A DNA stretch of 49,506 bases. Origin: an uncultured Saprospirales bacterium (GTDB lineage Bacteria; Bacteroidota; Bacteroidia; Chitinophagales; Saprospiraceae). A program made the translations under genes and the position numbers. A model generated the notes under the pieces. That model searched no databases. It was given only the letters and a program-made list of their open reading frames with translations, and was not told the DNA's origin. Positions 1 through 8,660 of this stretch are shown one piece after another (position 1 is the first letter of the stretch; each line of letters starts with the position of its first letter). Location of the stretch: the NCBI GenBank assembly GCA_937864265.1, contig CALMIR010000033.1, forward strand, positions 1 through 49,506, read 5' to 3'.

Positions 1-32
1 TTAGCGGGTCACTTCGAGTGCCCCGCTAAATT
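1..32. repeat. Palindromic 36-bp-family hairpin repeat, edge copy
   Basis: The first bases form a near-perfect hairpin: arms TTAGCGGGTCACT and AGTGCCCCGCTAA around a short TCG loop, with 12 of 13 positions paired. The reverse complement matches the units of the array at 19262-19404, including the flanking CAATTTAGC. The window starts at the outer edge of the hairpin, so this may be the last unit of a longer array lying to the left. Confidence 0.75.
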
Positions 33-85
33 GTGGAAATGTAACCAATTTGTGCTGTTTTGTACTTGAATTTGAGCCGTTAAGA

Positions 86-178
86 TAGCGCTACGCTGTA
101 GCGCGCGGTCTGGGCTATATCGGGGCAACAGAGATACCGTTCCGCTGGAACGACTGGGTTAGCAGGGCTATATCGGGG
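86..178. repeat. Two hairpin-plus-GGGCTATATCGGGG modules
   Basis: Two hairpins with GCT triloops, GCGCTAC-GCT-GTAGCGC (88-104) and CGTTCC-GCT-GGAACG (138-152), are each followed by an exact copy of GGGCTATATCGGGG (112-125 and 165-178). The arms differ in sequence while the loop and the trailing box are kept, which suggests a modular intergenic repeat and not coding DNA. A minus-strand ORF over this stretch has no recognisable protein features. Confidence 0.6.
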
Positions 179-540
179 AATATAAAGGCGTAGGAATTGA
201 AAGAGAACAAGGAAGTCTTTGTGTACTTCTGTGGACTTTGTGGTTTTAATAAGCATTGCGCTTTGTGCTGGAATGAGCCTCATCTGTGGGTCGGTTCTGA
301 TCATTTAAACGCACTACTTCACATGGGCTATAAGGATCAATTTAAAAGATTTTCTATGAAAAAAAAGTTAAAATAAAAAATTTTGCTAATTTTGGACGAA
401 TATTCTAAGACGACTGACCCTTACTACCCCGGGTAAATCAACATTGTTGAAAGAGCACTGGATTATGCCCATTTTTTAACTTTTTAGCATCGACATTTAA
501 TCAAGTGGCTATCAGCCATTTCTGATAAATTGGCATTTTT
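179..540. other. Gene-free region upstream of the first secreted protein
   Basis: No convincing coding sequence, RNA gene or strong promoter was found. Around 215-250 there is low-complexity GTGTACTTCTGTGG/CTTTGTGG sequence, which may be a dispersed repeat. From about 340 on the DNA becomes AT-rich and probably holds the promoter of the gene at 576, but I cannot place it. Confidence 0.4.
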
Positions 541-556
541 AATTAATCGATTAATT
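541..556. promoter_or_regulatory. Perfect 16-bp palindrome before the 576 gene
   Basis: AATTAATCGATTAATT is an exact inverted repeat centred on ATCGAT, 20 bp before the ATG at 576. Its position fits an operator or a structure in the mRNA leader. AT-rich palindromes can arise by chance in such DNA, so a regulatory role is inference only. Confidence 0.3.
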
Positions 557-575
557 CATACAAATCATTTATCTC

Positions 576-3500
576 ATGAAGAGCACTTCTACAAAACTGT
601 TGTTTTCCCTTGTGCTTTTGATGTTCGGCTGGACTGGTGCCTCCCTGGCTCAGACCTACTCCAGTTCGGATACGCCTCTGGCCATACCAGATTTGGGAAC
701 AACTTCTTCTTCTATTAGTGTGCCTTTAACAGGTACCATCGGCACTGATTACGATGTCGTCAGTGTTGCCATCGACATCACCCATACCTGGGATGCCGAC
801 ATGGACATTTTCCTGATCGCGCCTAGCGGCGAAATGGTTGAACTCACTTCCGACAATGGCGGTTCAGGTGACAATTTCACGGGCACCATCTTTATGGACG
901 GTGGCGCGAATGGCCCCATCACAGCTGGTATTGCTCCATTCACTGGCACTTATTCGCCCGAGCAGGCTTTGACTGGTGGCACCTTAACAGGCGCCGATGT
1001 CAACGGCAACTGGGTTTTGAGCGTCACGGATGATGCCAGTAGTGACACTGGTACACTCAACAGTTGGTCCATCACTTTTGGCCCGGCTGCTCCACCACCT
1101 GCTTGTACACCGAATACCTATCCAGGTACAGTTATTCAAGCAGTCCTTGGCCCAGACCCAGGTGGCGCCGATGGTATAGCTACTGCCAATGTAACTGGCA
1201 CAGGTATTATTGGGGTGGACGCTGAAATTGTGAATGTCACCCTTGACATCACCCACACTTGGGATGCTGACATGGATATCACGCTCATCGCTCCCGATGG
1301 TGTGACTACACTGGAACTAACAAGCGACAATGGCGGCTCAGGTGATAATTTCACCGGCACCATATTTGCGGATGGCGGAGGAAATATCACGTCCGGCGTC
1401 GCTCCATTCACCGGCACATTCCAGCCAGAAGGCGGTACTTTTGCTGCAGCTTTTGCCGGGGTGGACGTCAATGGCACCTGGACTTTACGGGTCGTGGACG
1501 ATGCTGCTGGTGATGGGGGTACACTCAACAGCTTCAGCATCTCTGTATGCGATAATATGGTTGTATTGGATAACGACCTATGTGCCGATGCCTTCCCTAT
1601 CGCTTGCGGTGAAACCGCCTCTGGCACGACTGCCGATGCGACATTTGACAACGCGGGTACTTGTAACTTTACCAATACCGCTCCTGGCCGTTGGTACCGT
1701 TTCACAGGGGATGGTAGTGTAGTAACCATTGACACTGAAGGCAGTAGCTATGACACCAAGTTGAGCGTTTATACCGGATCATGCGGTAGCCTGGTTTGTG
1801 AAATAGGTGATGATGACGGAGGTAGTGGTTTGCTTTCATCTCTTACAATTTTCTCCACTTTGGGTGTTGACTACTATATTTTAGTACACGGTTTTGGCTC
1901 AACTACAGGTGCTTATAACTTAAATGTGGCCTGTGTTACACCTCCAATGGACAACGACCTGTGCGATTTTGCTGAACCCATTGCCTGCAATAGCTCCGCC
2001 TCTGGCACTACTGCCGATGCGACATTTGACAACGCGGGTACTTGTAACATTACCAATACCGCTCCTGGCCGTTGGTATGTGTTTACAGGCACAGGTGGCA
2101 CCGTTATCGCAGATACAGAAGGCAGCGCATATGATACAAAACTGAGTGTTTATACCGGATCATGCGGTAGCTTGGTTTGTGAAACAGGCGATGATGACGG
2201 AGGTACTGGTTTGCTTTCATCTCTTACTTTCAACTCTACTTTGGGTACTACTTATTATATACTGGTGCACGGTTTTGGCTCAGCTACGGGTGCTTACACC
2301 TTAAACGTAACCTGCCCAATGCCCCCAGCTAACGATGATGCTTGCGACGCCATTGCCTTGACATTGAACGTTGCAGACACTGTGAACAACCTGGGTGCAA
2401 CTGTACAGACAGGTGAATTAGATCCAGGCATTGGTTCAGGAGCCGATCCATGCGATAGCCAAGATGGCTGGTGTAATTTCTCTGGTGATGGAGAACCTGG
2501 CTTGGACAATTCCGTTTGGTTTACTTTCACTCCTGCTGCTGATGGTTGCTATGCGATTACGACAGCAGCTTCTGATTTGCAGTTGGCCGTATGGACAGCA
2601 AGCGATTGCAATGATTTTGGCACTTATGTAGAAGTTGCGGCCAATGACGATGGCAACCCAGGCGGTGGCCTCTTTGATCCTCAGGTGAATACCACCTTGA
2701 GCGCTGGTGTGACTTATTACATCCAAGTGGATGGCTATGCAGGCCTCACCGTTACAAACGATATGATCATTGTAACACAAAGCCTGAATTGCCCATTGGA
2801 TTGCCAGACTGATGACGAATTTGTTACTTTGAATCTTTTGACCGACAACTTTGGTGGTGAAACAACGTGGGAGGTACGCACAGAGGGTGGCCAATTGGTT
2901 GCTTCTGGTGGCCCATATCCGAATGCAACCAACATCGTAGAAACCTTCTGCGCTGACCCAGGTTGCTATGTATTCACCATTTTCGATAGCTTTGGCGATG
3001 GCATTTGCTGTGGTTTCGGTATTGGCAACTACTCGCTTACCGATCCAGACGGCAACGTGTACAACAGCCCAAGCAACGGAGCTTACGGCGCATCTGAAAC
3101 CATTGAATACTGCGTTTGCGGTGTTGAAATTACCTCTATCGACGTAACGGATGAAACTTGCCCAGACTTTGAAGATGGTACCATTAGCGTATCAGCTACT
3201 GGCAACGTCGGCAACCTTTCCTATAGCATTACGGGTCCTGCTCCTGCCAATACCGTTCAGAGCAATGGTACAGGCGTGTTCACCGATTTGGCACCTGGCG
3301 ATTACACGGTTACCGCTACGGACGATGGCGTTCCCAACTGTTCTGCTTCACAGGTCGTTACAGTTGTTGCGGGCGATGTGCTTCCTGAGCCATGGGATTT
3401 TGACGATGCATCTCCATTTGCCCTAAACAGCAATGGTTCTTTCGATCCTTGTACAGGTACTGGTGTATTCACCATCACAACCAATGGTCAGGATGTAGGT

Positions 3501-4250
3501 TCCTCTGTGGACAACCACTCCATGATCTTCCAGGAACTCTGCGGCGATGGTTCCATCACGCTGCGTGTAGAAAGCATCGATGGCCCAGGCTATGCAGGTG
3601 TTGAATTCCGTGAAAACTTTGCTGCCGATGCCCAGCAGGTTTCTATGTTGTCCAACTTGATCAACGTATTGCGTTGGGATGTTCGCTATACAGAAGGCGG
3701 CTTGAAGCAAATCAGCTCTTTCTATCGCCCATTCCCGATTTACCTGCGTTTGGTTCGCCAGGGCGACTGGTTCTTCGGCTACTATTCTGCTGATGGTGTC
3801 AACTTTGGCTACGTACACTCTGTATTCGTTGATATGAACGAATGTATCTACGTAGGCATGGCTGCTATGTCTTATGTGAACGGTGCTACCGTATCTGCCG
3901 ACTTCACCGATGTGGTAGTAACTGGTGGTGGTGGCGGCGGCAACCTTGTAGCTCCTGACAACATCTTTACCGATGTCGCTACCGATGCCGATCGCTTTGA
4001 AGTGGGCTTGTATCCAAACCCAACCAATGCCAACACCAACCTGAAGTTCAACTTGTCTTCAGAGCTTCCAGCAACTGTTCGCTTGATGAACAGCTTGGGT
4101 CAGGTGGTATTGATTGAGCAATTGCAGTCTATTCCAAACGGTACAGTAGAATTGACTACTGAGCGCTTGGCACCTGGCACTTACTTTGTCGAGATTTTCT
4201 CGGAAGAGTTTGGCACCAGCACGCTGCAACTCGTGAAAACGGGCTTCTAG
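576..4250 (+). CDS. Secreted multidomain T9SS cargo protein with two P-domains
   Basis: The 1224-aa protein starts with a signal peptide (residues 1-25, ending SLAQ). Two proprotein-convertase P-type domains follow (about 26-170 and 185-325; both carry a DITHTWDADMDI-type core). Next come two 127-aa near-identical modules starting DNDLC (about 330-580), a related third module starting ANDDAC, a beta-rich segment with the CCGFG motif, and a long beta-rich region. The C-terminus has a type A T9SS sorting domain (YPNPTNANTNL about residue 1147, ending LQLVKTGF). The P-domains and DNDLC modules resemble those beside peptidases, but no peptidase domain is visible, so a structural or adhesive cell-surface role is likelier than proteolysis. 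It is expected to cross the outer membrane through T9SS with loss of the tail. It stands alone and ends in a strong terminator. The ATG at 576 directly precedes the signal peptide. Confidence 0.85.
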   Translation: MKSTSTKLLFSLVLLMFGWTGASLAQTYSSSDTPLAIPDLGTTSSSISVPLTGTIGTDYDVVSVAIDITHTWDADMDIFLIAPSGEMVELTSDNGGSGDNFTGTIFMDGGANGPITAGIAPFTGTYSPEQALTGGTLTGADVNGNWVLSVTDDASSDTGTLNSWSITFGPAAPPPACTPNTYPGTVIQAVLGPDPGGADGIATANVTGTGIIGVDAEIVNVTLDITHTWDADMDITLIAPDGVTTLELTSDNGGSGDNFTGTIFADGGGNITSGVAPFTGTFQPEGGTFAAAFAGVDVNGTWTLRVVDDAAGDGGTLNSFSISVCDNMVVLDNDLCADAFPIACGETASGTTADATFDNAGTCNFTNTAPGRWYRFTGDGSVVTIDTEGSSYDTKLSVYTGSCGSLVCEIGDDDGGSGLLSSLTIFSTLGVDYYILVHGFGSTTGAYNLNVACVTPPMDNDLCDFAEPIACNSSASGTTADATFDNAGTCNITNTAPGRWYVFTGTGGTVIADTEGSAYDTKLSVYTGSCGSLVCETGDDDGGTGLLSSLTFNSTLGTTYYILVHGFGSATGAYTLNVTCPMPPANDDACDAIALTLNVADTVNNLGATVQTGELDPGIGSGADPCDSQDGWCNFSGDGEPGLDNSVWFTFTPAADGCYAITTAASDLQLAVWTASDCNDFGTYVEVAANDDGNPGGGLFDPQVNTTLSAGVTYYIQVDGYAGLTVTNDMIIVTQSLNCPLDCQTDDEFVTLNLLTDNFGGETTWEVRTEGGQLVASGGPYPNATNIVETFCADPGCYVFTIFDSFGDGICCGFGIGNYSLTDPDGNVYNSPSNGAYGASETIEYCVCGVEITSIDVTDETCPDFEDGTISVSATGNVGNLSYSITGPAPANTVQSNGTGVFTDLAPGDYTVTATDDGVPNCSASQVVTVVAGDVLPEPWDFDDASPFALNSNGSFDPCTGTGVFTITTNGQDVGSSVDNHSMIFQELCGDGSITLRVESIDGPGYAGVEFRENFAADAQQVSMLSNLINVLRWDVRYTEGGLKQISSFYRPFPIYLRLVRQGDWFFGYYSADGVNFGYVHSVFVDMNECIYVGMAAMSYVNGATVSADFTDVVVTGGGGGGNLVAPDNIFTDVATDADRFEVGLYPNPTNANTNLKFNLSSELPATVRLMNSLGQVVLIEQLQSIPNGTVELTTERLAPGTYFVEIFSEEFGTSTLQLVKTGF

Positions 4251-4272
4251 GTCTAGTACTTATTTGTAAATA

Positions 4273-4312
4273 AAAAAAGGGGCTTTCGATGCAGATCGAA
4301 AGCCCCTTTTTT
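4273..4312 (+). terminator. Strong intrinsic terminator, likely bidirectional
   Basis: Perfect 18-bp arms (4273-4290 and 4295-4312, core GGGGCTTTCGAT) enclose the 4-base loop GCAG. A and T tracts form the outer part of the stem, so it can end transcription from both the gene at 576-4250 and the convergent minus-strand operon ending at 4401. Confidence 0.9.
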
Positions 4313-4400
4313 ATCATAAAGTGTCGGCTTGCCTAGAAGCCAAACCGATACTCGCCCTCATCTAAACACTTTTTGAAACCAGCATAACAGCTAGCTCCAA

Positions 4401-4733
4401 TCAAATGATAGGCTTTAGCGATAGCGTGTCGTCCAGGAGTTTGATTGCTGGCTTTTCGGGTTTGATGGGTTTGGGCGGTTTCTGGAAAGAATCTTTTTCC
4501 AGGCGGGCACGGGCTATCAAGATGGAGTCTGCCCTTCTGCCAGCCTCTTTATAGGTCTCTTCGCGGCACATGTCCATCCTTACCTTTTGAAATTCTGCCA
4601 ACCTTTTATTCACTTCTTCAGCGATGGCCTTTTCTACTGCGGCCTGATCGCGATCTTTTTCATTCGCACAGCTCGCGGCAACAAAAACCAGTAAGGCCAT
4701 GCTTGCTATCCATCGCCCTTTATTCCGTAACAT
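4401..4733 (-). CDS. Small lipoprotein, last gene of the lptB operon
   Basis: The 110-aa protein has a basic start, a hydrophobic stretch and a lipobox-like FVAASC at about residue 22, so it is probably lipid-anchored in the envelope. The rest is charged and likely helical, with a proline/lysine-rich segment (KPPKPIKPEKP) near the end. No family recognised. Its start overlaps the end of the upstream lipoprotein gene (4720-4998) by 14 bp, which indicates translational coupling and cotranscription with lptB. It resembles its neighbour in size, layout and a repeated pattern of Glu/Lys/Arg with ADSI, so the two may be distant duplicates. Confidence 0.75.
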   Translation of the reverse strand: MLRNKGRWIASMALLVFVAASCANEKDRDQAAVEKAIAEEVNKRLAEFQKVRMDMCREETYKEAGRRADSILIARARLEKDSFQKPPKPIKPEKPAIKLLDDTLSLKPII

Positions 4734-4998
4734 CGTTTTCTCTTTTTCTGGCCCTCAATTTAATTTCTTCTGCCAGCCGAACCTTGATGATGGAATCAAC
4801 CGCCTGATTGATTCGCTGTTCTTTGTTGCTTGCGCAGAGGCTGTCTATCAATTGCCGGATACTATCGGCCTGTGTTTTGATCAAGGTATCCACTTGTTGC
4901 CGCTCGTAAGAAGTGAGTCGAACCGCCGTATCGGGTGGTTGACATGCTGACAGCAGCAAGCAGCATAAGCAAATCCCCCAAACATAATTAGCGATCAT
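4720..4998 (-). CDS. Small lipoprotein overlapping the lptB 3' end
   Basis: A 92-aa product starting MIANYVWG; a signal peptide ends in the lipobox LLSAC at about residues 15-19, followed by a charged region with heptad-like hydrophobics that suggests a coiled coil. I chose the ATG at 4998 because the signal peptide follows it directly; longer in-frame starts would put about 38 polar residues in front. The start overlaps the last 11 bp of lptB. No known family recognised. Position in an lptB operon suggests an envelope role, but that is inference. Confidence 0.75.
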   Translation of the reverse strand: MIANYVWGICLCCLLLSACQPPDTAVRLTSYERQQVDTLIKTQADSIRQLIDSLCASNKEQRINQAVDSIIKVRLAEEIKLRARKRENDVTE

Positions 4999-5737
4999 GG
5001 ATATCAATGGTTTTTTTGCGCAATTCGAAATTTTTACCCAAATAAACCCGCCGAACCATTTCATCGGCAGCCAGTTCTTCCGCTGTTCCAGCCTTGAGGA
5101 TACTGCCTTCAAACATCAGATAAGCCCGGTCGGTGATGGAAAGCGTTTCCTGCACGTTGTGATCTGTGATCAGAATACCGATGTTTTTGGTCTTCAATTT
5201 GGCCACGATGTATTGAATGTCTTCCACTGCTATTGGATCTATTCCAGCGAAAGGCTCATCCAGCAAAATAAATTTTGGATCGGTTGCTAAAGCCCGGGCA
5301 ATCTCTGTTCGTCGGCGTTCACCACCGGACAGGGTATCGCCCCTGCTTTTGCGCACTTTTTTTAAGCCAAATTCCTCGATCAGGGACTCTAGCTTTTCCT
5401 TTTGCTCGGCTTTGCTTTGCTTGGTCATTTCCAATACGGCCTTGATATTGTCCTCCACGGTGAGCTTGCGAAATACCGAAGGCTCCTGAGGGAGATAGCC
5501 TATCCCTTTTTGTGCCCGTTTGTACATGGGTAACTCGGTGATCTCTTCCGATTCGAGATAGACATGCCCTTCATTGGGTTTGATAAAACCAACTACCATG
5601 TAAAAGGTCGTGGTTTTTCCCGCTCCATTCGGGCCTAGCAAACCAACAATCTCGCCCTGATTAACTTCCACAGAGACCCCCTGAACCACCTGCCGCTGGC
5701 CGTAAAACTTGACCAAATGATCACTTCTTAGCTTCAT
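4988..5737 (-). CDS. lptB: LPS export ABC transporter ATP-binding protein LptB
   Basis: A 249-aa ABC ATPase that powers extraction of lipopolysaccharide from the inner membrane for the Lpt bridge. Visible motifs are Walker [10 protein letters not shown] (35-43), Q-loop LPQEPS (82-87), signature LSGGE (136-140), Walker B FILLDEP (156-162) and H-loop TDHNVQE (191-197). The [18 protein letters not shown] and [13 protein letters not shown] segments are typical of LptB as opposed to other ABC ATPases. The ATG at 5737 is chosen over a TTG two codons upstream; it lies 2 bp after the stop of the upstream barrel gene, so the genes form one operon. The LptF/LptG permeases are not in the window. Confidence 0.93.
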   Translation of the reverse strand: MKLRSDHLVKFYGQRQVVQGVSVEVNQGEIVGLLGPNGAGKTTTFYMVVGFIKPNEGHVYLESEEITELPMYKRAQKGIGYLPQEPSVFRKLTVEDNIKAVLEMTKQSKAEQKEKLESLIEEFGLKKVRKSRGDTLSGGERRRTEIARALATDPKFILLDEPFAGIDPIAVEDIQYIVAKLKTKNIGILITDHNVQETLSITDRAYLMFEGSILKAGTAEELAADEMVRRVYLGKNFELRKKTIDIHDR

Positions 5738-5739
5738 AC

Positions 5740-6471
5740 TCAATCGACATAGATGACTTTACGCAAAAAACGCAGCCCCAGCGTCAGCTCGAAGGTCAGG
5801 TTGCGGATGTTGCGTTCAGGAATACTTAGGTTTCCCATATAAAATGAATTATTGACATAGACCTCCGCTTTGGGTTGCTGGTATTGCAGCGAAAAATCGG
5901 GGTTGACCGTAAATTCCAGCATACCGCCTACAAATTCCGAAAAAGGGAATTCAATGCCCCCGCCCAAAGCCAACCCGTAATTGATTTCCCGGATCAACTG
6001 TTTGTCATTGATCGGGTAAATGGGATAACTTTGGTTGACCTCTTCGTATTCATCCAAATTGGTATCAAAGGTATAATCGAGTCGCAGACCAAACATGTAA
6101 TAGGTTCTGCCTTCTGCACCCGATTTTTTAAATTTTTGCTTAGCGCCTACCGTAAGAGAAGCATTGTGAAAAATAAAGGCTTGTGTAGGCAATCTAAAAA
6201 TATCGCCGCTGATGCCAAAGGCGTTGCGGCTTCGAATGGCGCTGCCTTTTGGGTTGTAACCAATTTGCGCAAAAAGCGCATAGCTGTTATCCTCCGGCAA
6301 GCTCTCAACAAACAATATGCCGTGGTATCGAAAGAGCGGATCCCGTTCAAAGGACTCCCACTGTTGTAGGCCGATGGTTGGCCCTCCTTTGAACCCAAAA
6401 ATAGAACCCTGCCCATAAGCCGTTCCTGCCAGGGCGGCCAATAGACCAATCGTCCATAATTTTTTTAACAT
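5740..6471 (-). CDS. Outer-membrane beta-barrel protein
   Basis: A 243-aa exported protein. The signal peptide is residues 1-20 (ends AYGQ); the rest alternates polar and hydrophobic residues with many aromatic and glycine residues and ends in a strand-like FLRKVIYVD. This fits a PorT-like/OMP_b-brl fold in the outer membrane, but I cannot name the family. The ATG at 6471 is preferred over an in-frame GTG at 6477. It sits between a PorV/PorQ-like gene and lptB with gaps of 19 bp and 2 bp, so it is part of the same envelope operon. Confidence 0.75.
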   Translation of the reverse strand: MLKKLWTIGLLAALAGTAYGQGSIFGFKGGPTIGLQQWESFERDPLFRYHGILFVESLPEDNSYALFAQIGYNPKGSAIRSRNAFGISGDIFRLPTQAFIFHNASLTVGAKQKFKKSGAEGRTYYMFGLRLDYTFDTNLDEYEEVNQSYPIYPINDKQLIREINYGLALGGGIEFPFSEFVGGMLEFTVNPDFSLQYQQPKAEVYVNNSFYMGNLSIPERNIRNLTFELTLGLRFLRKVIYVD

Positions 6472-6490
6472 AGTCACTTTTTTAAAACGT

Positions 6491-7315
6491 CTATTCCTTC
6501 TTGCTGCCTTGATAGGTCAAGCTAATAGCGGGTGTAAAACCCAGTACCTGATGATATTGAGAAGCCACATCTATCAAAAGGCCACTTTCCAATTGTAAGC
6601 CCAGCCCAAAGCTGAGCAATGTTGGTTCAGTCGCCATTCCAAGTCGCAAATATAATGGCTTTATGATTTTATAATCCAGGCCCATTTTTACACGGGTCAG
6701 GTAATCAATATCTTTTTCAACCTCAGCCAATAATTTCACCTTTTCAGACGGCTGATACCCCAGCCCCAAGCGAAAAACGGTTGGCAATTGCTCATCCGGC
6801 AATATATTGACTCGGAGTGGACTAAAAACATGGAAGCCCAAATCCAAATTCGGGAAAAGCCCTAGCAAGAATCCTAGCTCGAAAGTAGCCACTATATTGC
6901 TGCCGTACTCCGGTATGCGGGTGTTTAATACAATAAACTGCCCGCCAATGGACAAGGACTCCAATAGTTTCCGGCTGTAGGCCAAGCCCAGGCGCTGCTC
7001 GTTATACCCTTCAAAACCCAAATAATTCAAGCTCAGCCCGTATGTACCCGATTGGGTAGGAATAGCTCCTCCCGCCGATACGCTTTTGATTTCAGCTACC
7101 AAAAACCGTTCTTCCGCCATGACGGTTGCTGCCACCCCTTCCAGGTAACTCAATCCCGCAGGATTGGCAAAAAGGCTGTTGATGTCTTTGAAAGTCAGAC
7201 CTACACCGCCCATACCAATCCCCCTGGCACCCGAACTAGGCGGCGCTCCATTCTGGCTGTAAAGTGAAAGGGTGAAAAAAAGCAGTAAAATCAGGCAGCT
7301 GGAAAAAGATTTCAT
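6491..7315 (-). CDS. PorV/PorQ-family outer-membrane protein
   Basis: A 274-aa protein with a signal peptide (1-20) followed by the segment GARGIGMGGVGLTFKDINSL then FANPAGL, which is characteristic of the PorV/PorQ (FadL-like) barrel family linked to T9SS. The rest is a run of short amphipathic strands. In the family PorV shuttles cargo to the sortase and PorQ is less well defined; this short member could be a paralogue with another function. ATG at 7315 chosen because the signal peptide follows; an upstream in-frame TTG is unlikely. First gene of the operon running down to 4401, with repeat element A directly upstream. Confidence 0.7.
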   Translation of the reverse strand: MKSFSSCLILLLFFTLSLYSQNGAPPSSGARGIGMGGVGLTFKDINSLFANPAGLSYLEGVAATVMAEERFLVAEIKSVSAGGAIPTQSGTYGLSLNYLGFEGYNEQRLGLAYSRKLLESLSIGGQFIVLNTRIPEYGSNIVATFELGFLLGLFPNLDLGFHVFSPLRVNILPDEQLPTVFRLGLGYQPSEKVKLLAEVEKDIDYLTRVKMGLDYKIIKPLYLRLGMATEPTLLSFGLGLQLESGLLIDVASQYHQVLGFTPAISLTYQGSKKE

Positions 7316-7355
7316 GGCATTTTTTTGATGGGTCAACCCAATAATGTTTGCAGGT

Positions 7356-7473
7356 AGTAACGCAGAAAAATTAAGTCCCCGATTTGTCCTTATCCTAGCA
7401 GTCTAAGCGGTTCATTTTAAGTGTGTTCGCTAGGGTAAGGACTTTGATCAATCGGAAAGTCATTTATACTACT
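7356..7473 (+). repeat. MITE-like palindromic element, copy A
   Basis: One of four related elements (with 12347, 20173 and 35947). It starts AGTAACGCAGAAAAATTAAG, has inverted inner arms (TGTCCTTATCCTAG / CTAGGGTAAGGAC) and a shared centre GGTTCATTTTAAGTGTGTTC, and ends ACTACT. The right end is about 6 bp shorter than in copies B and D. It lies between two minus-strand genes; its right end contains the stop codon of the GH1 gene. Confidence 0.85.
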
Positions 7474-8657
7474 AAGGCATTTTCTTTTGTCAGTTGGGCG
7501 TAAAATCGGCCAGCATCGGTCATGTGGCGATCCATCGTCTCCCAATCTACGCTGACCAAGCCGAAGCGATAAGTAGGACCCAAGTTCCATTCAAAATTAT
7601 CCCAAGTGCTCCAATGGATGTATCCTAAGATGGGAATTCCCTCTTCGATTAAGCCATGAAAAACACCTAAGTACTCAATAATCGATCGAATGCGCACAGC
7701 CGAGTCATCCGTACAAATACCGCTTTCGGTAATCAAAATTGGCTTTTTGTAGCGGCGGTACATTCGCCTGATGATCTTGCCAAAACCCTCCGGATAGTAT
7801 CCCCACATCTTATCGTGCCGGATACCCAAAGCATCCAATTTACCCGGGTTATCGATTTCAGTAATGGGCTTCGGATCAAAAAGCACGTAGGCGTAGTAAC
7901 TCATCCCGCAATAATCCACTTGGCTAAAAAGCCGAGCAGTTCTTTGGTTGAACCACCAATCGGCCAAACGAGCAGCTATTTTGCCCGCCCAATTCAAGCC
8001 CTGAAAATAACAGGTATTTAGCGAAATACCAACCGGAATATCCGGATATGCCGCTTTGATCAGGTCATAAACGATTTGATGCGCCCGACTCATGTGTTTG
8101 AGTACCTTATTGGCTTTTCGATAACTTTTGCGAAATGGCGGAAATACGCCCATCATGTAAGCATTGAAAGCATACACATTGGGTTCGTTGAAAGTATTCC
8201 AGTTGGATACATAGCCGCCAAAATGCGCGATGCAGCGGCTGCAATAATCAACAAATAAAGCAATATTGTCTTCGTGCAACCAGCCTTCCTTGTTGTTTTC
8301 AAACCACAGCGGGTTGGTAAAATGGTGCAGTACGAGCAACACACGGGTTCCGGCATCATTGAGTTCTTGAAAAAACGCCTGGTATTCCACCACAACTGCC
8401 TCATCGAAAGGCGCTAAGGGCGCTTTCTGCAACCTGGCCCAATCCACACCACATCGGTAAACGGTACCAAATTGGGTAATATACTGGATATCTTCTTTCC
8501 GCCTTTTTTCGTGGTCGGTCGTGCGGTCAAAAACAAAGCCATCCCTGGATTTTATGCCCTTCCAGTTGTGATTGGACGCTGTTTCTACTTGAGCAGCCGA
8601 GGTAGAAGTGCCCCAAAAGAAGTCGGACGGAAACTGTATGCGTTTTTTTTCAGACAT
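7464..8657 (-). CDS. Family 1 glycoside hydrolase (beta-glucosidase-like)
   Basis: A 397-aa GH1 enzyme that hydrolyses terminal beta-linked glucose or related sugars. The N-terminal FPSDFFWGTSTSAAQVE is the GH1 signature region. The acid/base Glu is E158 in NTFNEPN and the nucleophile is E311 in ITESG; the HWSTWDNFEW segment forms part of the substrate pocket. It is shorter than the usual ~450 residues and has no signal peptide, so it should be cytoplasmic. It begins 3 bp after the stop of the propeller lipoprotein gene, so the two are cotranscribed. The final Val-Val-stop codons fall inside repeat element A, so the original C-terminus may have been altered by insertion. The exact substrate cannot be read from sequence. 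Confidence 0.9.
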   Translation of the reverse strand: MSEKKRIQFPSDFFWGTSTSAAQVETASNHNWKGIKSRDGFVFDRTTDHEKRRKEDIQYITQFGTVYRCGVDWARLQKAPLAPFDEAVVVEYQAFFQELNDAGTRVLLVLHHFTNPLWFENNKEGWLHEDNIALFVDYCSRCIAHFGGYVSNWNTFNEPNVYAFNAYMMGVFPPFRKSYRKANKVLKHMSRAHQIVYDLIKAAYPDIPVGISLNTCYFQGLNWAGKIAARLADWWFNQRTARLFSQVDYCGMSYYAYVLFDPKPITEIDNPGKLDALGIRHDKMWGYYPEGFGKIIRRMYRRYKKPILITESGICTDDSAVRIRSIIEYLGVFHGLIEEGIPILGYIHWSTWDNFEWNLGPTYRFGLVSVDWETMDRHMTDAGRFYAQLTKENALVV

Positions 8658-8660
8658 CTA

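Noticed and set aside
80-304. 74-codon minus-strand ORF at the window start
   Set aside because: It reads through the two hairpin modules and has no signal, domain or coding bias; likely chance.
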